Assembly: GCA_001683735.1 (NCBI GenBank)
Contig: LUGG01000023.1
Coordinates: 1-64,000, forward strand
Origin: Grifola frondosa
Lineage: Eukaryota; Basidiomycota; Agaricomycetes; Polyporales; Grifolaceae
Length of the DNA: 64,000 bases
Reading direction: 5' to 3'
In this document: one piece after another, positions 56,642 to 64,000 of the stretch
How positions within the stretch are numbered: the stretch's first letter is position 1
Layout of the letters: each line of letters begins with the position of its first letter
Notes under the pieces: model-generated
What the model was told of the DNA's origin: nothing
The model's database searches: none
What the model saw: only the letters and a program-made list of their open reading frames with translations
Program-made: the position numbers and the translations under genes

Positions 56642-57309
56642 GGTGGAGAATGCGGGTGCTCTGACCAAGTTGTGGCTCGGAGCGTCTAGCACAAGGTTCA
56701 AGTTGTGTGGCATTTTGAGGCGGCGATTGAATTCTTCTCTCTGAGTTTGAAATGGAAGCCTGTTGCTTCGTTGTTCTTCGGCGACTAACTTCTAATGTTC
56801 TTCCTTTGCTCTCCACGGTTTGAGCAACTAAGGTTGGTGGTTTTGGTGTTTGAGAGGCATTGAAAATGCTGCGAGATGGTACGGGACGCAGAACTGACGC
56901 GAGCACGTGATGAACGCGTCGCGTCGCGTCATCAAATACAGACAAACAACCTACTTCTTCCTCATGGATGACTTTATACTTTATTAGCTTCCGGCTGAAA
57001 ATATGTACTGAGTTTCTAGCATCGTCAGACCATCTACCTGAGCTATGCGCAAGTCGTCCAGTTGCGTTACATGGACCTTGCGGGACCACTGAAACGCGTT
57101 TGATCTGGCTGAGAACGTCATGTTGTTGTACTCCTAGAGTCGCCCCATCGATACCACAATAATGCACTTGTTCCAATTTTGATTTGTAAGGATTTGTACG
57201 TCGAAAAGGGGTATATTATCGTAAAGTCGTAAGAATGCCTTTAGACAACTAATGATACAGGTGCTTGCTAGTATACACGGTATGAACTGACAGGTGAAAT
57301 TGGTGGAAA
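56642..57309. promoter_or_regulatory. RCC1 upstream region and MFS 3' flank
   Basis: About 670 bases separate two minus-strand genes. A GCGTCGCGTCGCGTC repeat lies at about 56916-56931, echoing the one at 34635-34670 near the glycosylase gene. No gene is seen. Confidence 0.35.
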
Positions 57310-58921
57310 CTATACGCATGCGAGCGCGCGAGTATTGATCGTGATTCTCGCCCACAGTAAGAAAAATGAACCGGCGATCACAGATATCCCGCTGAGCATG
57401 ATCATGCCAGTATACGAACCATTCCCAAGCTTCAGCAACGCGCCTGCAGCGGGGCCGCCGCATAGTGATCTGTCGCGGCGCACCACAATTCAGCACTCAA
57501 GCATCCCATGGACGCGGCAGACAAACTCACGGAAATGAAATGATGCTATACAGCACGCCGATCCGCGTGCCAATCTCCCTCATCTCCGAGATCTGTGCGA
57601 TGCAGGGGATGATGAGCGCGTTGAACGCTCCTGAGAAGAAGCCGTAGACCATCGCGAAGAGCATAATGGAGACGAGGCTCTTGGTGAAGATCCAGAAGAC
57701 CAGCACGGAGAGCCCTGCGAGGAATGCACAGGGCACGATGGTGTTGAAGCGCCCTATGGCGTCTGAGAGAAAGGCGGGGGCCAGCCGCCCGAGGATTCCT
57801 CCAGCGTTCATAACGGCCAGGACATAGAAGGCTGTACTGGGCGCAATACCATGGTCTATCGCGTAGTCGACTATGTAGAAGAAGGGAATAAATAAGCCTG
57901 TGGGATGGTCAACAATATTGTCCGTATACAAGATAAACTCAGAACATACCGAGAGATATGAGGATGCTCGCAATGGTAATTAACACGAAGCATGTATCCT
58001 TGAACATCTCAACGTTAATCCAGGACGCGCATTGCTGAGTTATTGATGGTCGTTTGGTGACAGTTGCGATTGCAAGAATACATAGACTAAGGGAAACGAA
58101 TCCCGATATACGGACAGCCCAAGCGAAGCCCACCCGCGCGAACAGCTGTTGAAACATAATGGGGTACACAACCCCGCCTATGGAGTCCTGAATACTATAT
58201 CATCCGTCCGATAAGAAATTTACGCACCCACACCTGATCCAGCAATACCAATTCCGAGAGCAGTGGCTCGGTACCGAGAGAAATGTGTGGATATTGCTGC
58301 AAGAGGAGGATAGAATCTACCAAATACTGAGTACGTCGTTCATTCGACGCACTGCACAATTGACGACATACATCATGCCCACCCCAAGTCCGAACAATAT
58401 CCCTTGTGAAAGGATGTATTGGTAGTACTGAGTAGATATACTCGTCATCATGATACTGAACGTGAGGACCACTGTCCCCGGAAGCATGATTACCCGAGGG
58501 CCATAAGCGTCGAAGAAGCGGCCCACAAAACCGCCCTATGTGGGGAAACGAGTTACGGCATGTATGCGGCGTACAAGCACGTAGAAGGACGCACCGAGAA
58601 GAAAAATACCCAAAGCTGGAGAGACCCAATCCAGGCAATCGTAGAAGGTGGTAAATGGCGTAATTGATGTTCCGCATACCACGATTGGAACGTCCCAAAC
58701 GAATTCAGTTGGCCAAAAGTGCAGAACAGCGCCATGAATGCGCCAAACACAGTGAGCCAGGCTTGGACACCGCCATCCGCGGGGTCGCTCTCTTTCTGGC
58801 CGGCTACTAGTAGTGAGGAGCGGGGAAGTGCCGACGAGTGGTCGTCGACGACTGTGACTGACGCAATGCTCTCGAGACGAGCATCAGACTCTTTAGTAGC
58901 GCACTTCTCGATATCGACCAT
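57310..58921 (-). CDS. MFS monocarboxylate-type transporter
   Basis: Minus-strand gene starting at the ATG 58921 (MVDIEKCATKESDARLES). After a soluble N-tail come 12 predicted helices in six or more exons. The signature DGGVQAWLTVFGAFMALFC (first helix) is typical of the MCT-like group (fungal Mch/Esbp6 relatives), followed by GQLNSFGTFQSWYAEHQL, GGFVGRFFDAYGPRVIMLPG, SQGILFGLGVGMMYV, YRATALGIGIAGSGVGG-like sequence near 58240, IAPSTAFYVLAVMNAGGILG, RLAPAFLSDAIGRFNTIVP and FFSGAFNALIIPCIAQISE. The last exon (GGPAAGALLKLGNGSYTGMI) ends at 57310-57312. Clear introns lie near 58540-58600 and 57473-57532. The substrate is unknown; the family moves monocarboxylates, riboflavin and similar small acids by proton-linked transport. 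Confidence 0.85.
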
Positions 58922-60889
58922 GAGGCAGAGAGAGGAAGTGCAGGGGGCGACGAGCGCCGATTGTCAGTTAATCTGGTGGAAATTGTTCGGAGCGTAGGAA
59001 GAGCGGGATGAAGATGCTGGTTTTTTTAAATCGACGACATGCCGTGCGCGCGCCGCTGAGAACGGTCTACATGTGAGGGCATCCCTGCGGTGCAAATTAA
59101 GTACAACAATCCATCGGAACGTTGTTGCGATCGGGGAAATGGCTGTATTTGAAGTCAAGCTGCGTCAGAGTCAGCACATCAGAGATAGACAGGCTAGAGC
59201 ACAGCGCGCACCCGCGGAAAACGTCCAAGAACAGTCATGCGCGGCTGTGCGAACACGGCTGGGTGCCTTCGATGCGAGCCGCCGCTCCCGAGCGGAGGGA
59301 GATTTGTTAGCATAATTCTACAATTATGGGAATGGAAGAATAAAGAAGAGGGGTTGATGGGCGCTGCCATATCACCTCCGTCGACACCGGATATTCTGGC
59401 AGTGGCGTGAATGTTGGTACCGAGCCGGGCGTATCGGCACAAGGCACGTAGTCTATTGTATTTGAAGACGGAATTCTCAAATAAAGCTAAGCTCCCAGCA
59501 TGAGCACGATACGTGTATTTACCTTGCGACAACCGCGGCAGTAAACCGATGGAATTGTGTAGATGTACAGAATGTGCTGAAGACCGTCAACAATGTTTCA
59601 GCCACAAGTTGTAAGCAAAATTCAGACTCCGCATGTGGCATTTTCCCCGCCACTGGCGGGCACCGTTGGACATTCTTGAGTTCTTTCCGAGGGTTACCGG
59701 TCACTCTGCAGCCATCAGAACACCGTTCACACCATCTTTCCCGCCATTATATTGCTAAAATGACAAGAATGTCGTTTATTCTCACCGACGGGAGCTGTGC
59801 GTCGACGTGGCTTTCAACCTTGATTGAACTCCCATTCTGAGCTCACTTGGCGGCCCCGCTTTCGAATTTACCTGCATCGCGTGATCTTCATCATGATGCC
59901 ATCCAACATACCAGTCCAAGCCATCCGTCGGGCTGTGGGCTCGCTGTCAACCTGACAGATAAATGCGCAGCATCATCCATGCTTGATGTTCTTGCTCTAC
60001 AACCCGTCTTCTCCCCATTCTTGCGAACTATAGCAGTCTCTTCGCACGAGACTTGACACTAGCTCGCTCGAGGTGATCAACATCACTACGGGTGGCTTGC
60101 ATGCTCGCGCATCTTTGTCTGATCACGGCGAAGGTCCTAGCATTCCCTCAAGGCAGAAGGTAACAGAATACACCTGTCCTTCACGCTGCCCTCATGCGTG
60201 ACAGCCTTCAAGCTTCAAGTCCTGGCAAGGAACTGGTCAATATTGACGTTCTTCCGACGCGCCTGTGGCACATGTCGCGGACCAGGGTTTACTGCTGTCT
60301 CCGCTGTCACGCGAATCTCGCCGCTCTGATGCCGGCGTTCTGCCATCTCTGCGCAATCTCTGCTCCGGCGTTCTTCCACTGTGGCTGCTCCCGGTATCTA
60401 AGTAACGGCATATCATCTCGTCGAACCGCCCGGCTGCCTTCCTTTGAAACCAATCCTCAAGTTAGAAACCGGGAACTGTTACAGCTGCGCGCGATTGGTT
60501 CTCGAGTCTCGACCCTCTTTCGGCGCTTGCAATTTCGACTTTACCGTGTTCACATTCGGGAAACGCCCAGCAGGGTGTCGCGACTTCAATTCCCGGGAGT
60601 ATGGGTACCAGCATAAGAGGATAATGAGCTATGACGCTGGTATCCTAATAGGACCCACGAGGACACAGACATCTACCACTTCAGCTCTTGTTCAGAACCT
60701 CGTCCGTCCTGCGTCGGTCTATCGAACTCCTATGCACCCCCACCCTATTCCGCAGTGGATCGACACCAGAACATAAGCCATGCGCTACCGCTGCCTTGCT
60801 CTCTGCTTACTTCGAACCATCTAGACTGCGTGCTATGATACCTTAGGCGACACCTCCAAAGTCAGCGACAGATGACTACTGGAAAATGC
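58922..60889. other. Intergenic, no gene seen
   Basis: About 2 kb with only short frames of no recognisable content. The first few hundred bases are the MFS promoter. Confidence 0.4.
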
Positions 60890-61461
60890 CGGGTACACGC
60901 CATACTGATTTATCGTGCTAATAGAGATGGCTCTGCTACAGTACCCTACTTCCACGTCGCCCTCTTCCTTGCAGCCCTTGAGGTTTGCGTCCCGCATTCG
61001 TTCGAACCCACCTGCAGGTCCAATGTTACGTACATGCGGCACAATCTTTTCCTGCGTCGGTCTCTCAAACACCCACATCCAGCTCGTGCCGAGGCTCAAA
61101 AGCCCCCTTCGGGCCTTCATGCGGACCATATCCGATCTCCGCCTCCAGCTCTCGACCTGCCGCCAACCTGATTGCCCTCTTCCCGAGCACGAGAAGCGAG
61201 ATGATCGTCTGGTCACGCAGGCGGTCCTCCGGGTAGTGTCTTCGTGAAATTGATGACAAAATCTTCGTCCAGTCCGTATGCGCATGCCCGGCGCTCGTGT
61301 GGGTATGTGTACCGCAGTGGAAGCACGTCCGATCGTGCCGCTGCTGACTTGATCCCATCCGGTTGCTTCGAATTGTTTGAGATCTGAAGATTGAGGAGCG
61401 AGTTGATGGACTGAGACTGCGGAAGGCGGGGCTGGACGAACCTGCAGCAAGATTTCAGCAA
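60890..61461 (-). pseudogene. Possible unrecognised protein remnant, frameshifted
   Basis: Three minus-strand frames read as one broken protein in order: SDVLPLRYTYPHERRACAYG then DEDFVINFTKTLP (61230-61380), EDRLRDQTIISLLVLGKRAI and RELEAEIGYGPHEGP (61065-61250), and FERPTQEKIVPHVRNIGPAG then DVEVGYCSRAIS (60910-61070). Each piece looks protein-like, and the frame changes near 61240 and 61065 have no good splice sites. The family is not recognised. Confidence 0.3.
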
Positions 61462-61778
61462 ATTGCAGGACTCACCCCCGGAGTGACAGTATATTTCTGA
61501 ATCGGAGAGGCGACCCAGCTCCTCCTTCGTGGCACACGCCCAGACATCGTCGCAACTTGTTCACGCGTTCTTCGAATACGCAAGATCGAGACAAATCTCG
61601 TTTTCAGCTAATGCAAAACTCGATGATTGGTTTCAAGAAGTATGGCTAGCTTGTAGATCCAGATTATATCCTCATATCGATACTAAGAAATCGTACCCGT
61701 ACACATTTAGCATGCCAATCACTGTAATTGTAACATATATCGGTATTTCTCTCTCGAGGTCGGGGGGAGTCAAGGATT

Positions 61779-62227
61779 CTAGTTCTTGGTGATACTAAGA
61801 AAATATGATCAGTCAATGATCTTTGGCCGCAAAAAGGTACTCACCTGAACTGGCCAGACTGAGCGAGGATCCCGCCGTCTTTAACGAAGTTGACTTGGTA
61901 CCCCGGGGCAGGCACCCAGCCTCCGCTGGGCGGGTTTACAGCCATGGAACCCTTGCTGCCATCGACATGGGTAGCGAGCACCTGCTGGGTGGGAGGGTTT
62001 CTTTGCTGTCGGGGGAGACGTGTCAGAACATTTATATAATCTCGGGCGCTTGGAAAACGAACCTGGTTGCTGAGGACCATGTCGAAGTAGCCAGGGTCAG
62101 TCGACACCTTCGTCCAAGTAACCGGGATAGGAGCGCTAGTAGCCATACGAGAGTTGTTGGTGGGTGTAGTGATCGAGTAAGCAAGAGCTGAGGCGGCGAA
62201 AATGAGGAGGGCGGCAACAGAACGCAT
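61779..62227 (-). CDS. Small secreted Kre9/Knh1-like (GPI-anchor family N-terminal type) protein
   Basis: The ATG at 62227 starts a signal peptide (MRSVAALLIFAASALA). The mature part opens YSITTPTNNSRMATSAPIPV then TWTKVSTDPGYFDMVLSNQ, the usual Kre9/Knh1 or Ser-Thr-rich GPI-anchored family opening with its W..... GYFDMVLSN strand. An intron (donor gttcgt near 62070) joins to QRNPPTQQVLATHVDGSKGS and WVPAPGYQVNFVKDGGILAQ. A last 16-base exon (61779-61794) gives SITKN and TAG. About 110 residues. No C-terminal GPI signal or Ser/Thr stalk is present, so it is probably secreted and cell-wall associated rather than anchored. The upstream region (62230-62340) has a TATTTAAA-type box near 62326. 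Confidence 0.8.
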
Positions 62228-62545
62228 CGTCGACGATTATTATTTGAGAAGGGGTTGCTGGTTGGATGGTTTGAGGAGGGGATGAGGGAAGAATTGAAGT
62301 AGAGAACGTAGTGGTGATTGCGCAGTATTTAAAGGTTCTACCGGCGGCGAACAGGCGAGAGCAACTGTCAGCCATCCATACAGAAACAACTGTCAGCCGC
62401 ATATAGAGGCTGGCAAGGGATGCTAAGCACCGTCAGCCGCCAGTCCAGCAACGGTCCAGATCCCATTGAACTCAACAGTCATGAAAATAAATTGGAGGCG
62501 GAGTGCGCATGAAGCTGCATGTTCGGCGTCACATACCCTGACCTA

Positions 62546-63486
62546 CTATGCTCCAATTCGGACAGCCTCCACACCTGCACCCGCCGTCGACGCCTGCGCC
62601 TCCGGTGACCTACCGCACATCCTCTCCACCGTGTCGACAAATGTATCCCGCCACTTGTCCTCAATCACCATCGCGCCCTGCGAGTGCTCGCCGAACGCCA
62701 TCCACAGCGTGTCATGGATCGCGACCCCTTTAGGCTCCGCGTCGCAGCGTGCGCCGATCATGATCGTGATCGTCCCGATAGTCCCCTCCACGCTCAAATG
62801 TTCGCGCTGCTGCGCCAGCGTCTGCTCGATGACCGTCTCCGCCATCCCGTTGTCCCACTGCTTCATCATCCTCATCGCCATGTACGGCAGCGCGATCGCC
62901 TCTAGCACGCGGAACCGCGACCACGGCCGCGACGCGGGGTCAACGTGTGGTATGCGCTCGAGGATGACATAGAACGCGAGCTGCTGCCAGGCGAAGCAGT
63001 GGTTCGCTATATCGAGCGCGTTGAAGGCGGCCTGGAAGACGAGCGGCCGGAATTTGGAGGCGAAGGCGCGCAGCTCGTCCGTGAGTTGTGTCGTCAGGAG
63101 CGGCGCAGGGGAATCCGCGCCGCTTGATGTAGCTTTTTCGAGGATTCGTTTGTCGTATTCTTTGAACAGCGATTTCTGTTCCTGGTTTATCCGGCATCGT
63201 GTTTTGTGAGAGGGCCAGTGTTTCCGCTGGCATTCCCGGCTCTGCCCCGAGACGTAGGCATCAATGCAAACGGAAGCCCAAAGCTAGAAATGCACTCACA
63301 CAGTACAAGGTGACATCGCATCCCGTGCATTTAAAAAGTTTGTGATTATGCTCACTTGATTTGCGGCCTTTCACGATATCAGCGCCTCGCTATATCGCTG
63401 ATGGTGATCATGGCCAGCTTACATTGCTGGCATTGTATGAACTGTCGACGAGCCGACTTAGAGTCGACGATTAGAGGCTCAGACAT
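62546..63486 (-). CDS. MYND-type zinc-finger protein
   Basis: Three minus-strand exons: 63423-63486, 63300-63367 and about 62546-63241. Splicing assembles a full MYND finger: FIQCQQCRKS from exon 1/2, LFKCTGCDVTLYC from exon 2, and SRECQRKHWPSHKTRC from exon 3, giving CxxC...CxxC...C...C...H...C with the expected spacing. A helical region follows with no second recognised domain: KSLFKEYDKRILEKATSSG, ALDIANHCFAWQQLAFYVIL, VLEAIALPYMAMRMMKQWDN and GVAIHDTLWMAFGEHSQGAM. It ends at 62546. MYND fingers bind proline-rich peptides in partner proteins. Many such MYND-plus-helical proteins occur in Agaricomycetes; function unknown. Confidence 0.75.
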
Positions 63487-63639
63487 GTTATGGCAACAAA
63501 GTAAGTCAGTGGGCGCTCATGTACACGTTAACGACGCGGTCACATGATAACAAACGTTCAGGACTACGTCGTGTATTTCAACTCTGCCAGAGACTTATAC
63601 AATCCAACCAGCCAAGTACCAACTCAGAGTATCGGAATC

Positions 63640-64000
63640 TCACATGTAGTCTGCCGTCTCCCACCACTCGGGACGTTCTCCAAGCTCCCGCATAAGAAAA
63701 TCAGTAGCTCTCTGCAGTTCTGCCTGGGATGGTCGCTTTTTGTAGGATGCTTCCTCACTGCTGAAGAGTGACAACAGCACCGTCATCCCCCCCTCCGGAT
63801 TCTCGCATCCGAACTCCATTTCCAGTTTTCCCCGCAAACCCGACGATTTCCACACAGCGTGCGTCCCCATCCTGATGAGGGCTTCGTCTGAGTAGTCCTT
63901 GTCTGGATACGTGTTGCGTGCCAGCTCCATGAGCCATTTGTGATCCACGGGGACTGCGTAGAACCAGACGCGCGAGGTGTCTTTTGGTAGAGGGATGTTG
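63640..64000 (-). CDS. Unrecognised protein, 3' end only (5' part beyond the window)
   Basis: The minus-strand frame is open from the window edge to the stop at 63640-63642, about 120 residues: PLPKDTSRVWFYAVPVDHKW, RNTYPDKDYSDEALIRMGTH, GLRGKLEMEFGCENPEGGM and RATDFLMRELGERPEWWETA. The composition and length look like real coding sequence with no intron in this part. No family is recognised. It lies upstream of and on the same strand as the MYND gene, about 150 bases from its start. Confidence 0.55.
   Translation of the reverse strand, partial: NIPLPKDTSRVWFYAVPVDHKWLMELARNTYPDKDYSDEALIRMGTHAVWKSSGLRGKLEMEFGCENPEGGMTVLLSLFSSEEASYKKRPSQAELQRATDFLMRELGERPEWWETADYM

Noticed and set aside
1..64000. 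tRNA, rRNA, CRISPR arrays, bacterial-type operons
   Set aside because: No clear tRNA A/B-box pair with a cloverleaf, no rRNA sequence and no spaced direct repeats were seen; gene structure is eukaryotic throughout.

Overview
The window is nuclear DNA of a basidiomycete fungus, most likely an Agaricomycete (mushroom or polypore type). Genes are split by many short introns of about 50-70 bases with GTRNGT-type donors. The recognisable families include a Plavaka-type transposase, a DUF6532-like protein, a DUF6699-like protein, HMG-box regulators, a Kre9/Knh1-like secreted protein and a MYND protein. I had no database access, so family names come from recognised motifs, and exon borders were read by hand.

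Region 1 (1-11355) is a composite mobile-element block. Two inverted repeats of about 1.65 kb (1-1650 and 9723-11355) bracket a decayed Plavaka (CACTA/EnSpm-like) transposase on the minus strand and a divergently transcribed, decayed DUF6532-like gene on the plus strand. Both genes carry a TGA where an arginine codon is expected, and both have frame breaks. The transposase is split by about 2.2 kb of extra DNA, and its 3' end runs straight into the left inverted repeat.

Region 2 (11356-27900) is gene-poor. It holds a 51-bp minisatellite, a weak membrane-protein candidate, a high-affinity methionine/LAT-type amino acid permease (copy A) broken by one missing base, and the 3' remains of a large NRPS-like adenylating enzyme whose carrier-domain serine codon reads proline.

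Region 3 (28000-44600) is mostly housekeeping: an HMG-box regulator with an apparent one-base frameshift inside the box, a DUF6699-like protein, a HhH-GPD (endonuclease III-like) DNA glycosylase, a second HMG-box regulator, and a two-thioredoxin-domain protein disulfide isomerase with an ERp29-like C-terminus.

Region 4 (44590-53540) is a tandem segmental duplication starting in the PDI 3' flank and ending in the VPS68 promoter. It carries three more permease copies. B looks splice-damaged, C is a truncated pseudogene with a stop, and D is the only copy that appears undamaged. A fragment of the NRPS-like gene follows copy C, so permease and NRPS-like sequences are linked at two places in the window.

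Region 5 (53580-64000) returns to conserved genes: a VPS68/TMEM50 homologue, an RCC1 Ran exchange factor, a monocarboxylate-type MFS transporter, a small secreted Kre9/Knh1-like protein, a MYND zinc-finger protein, and a gene running off the right edge.
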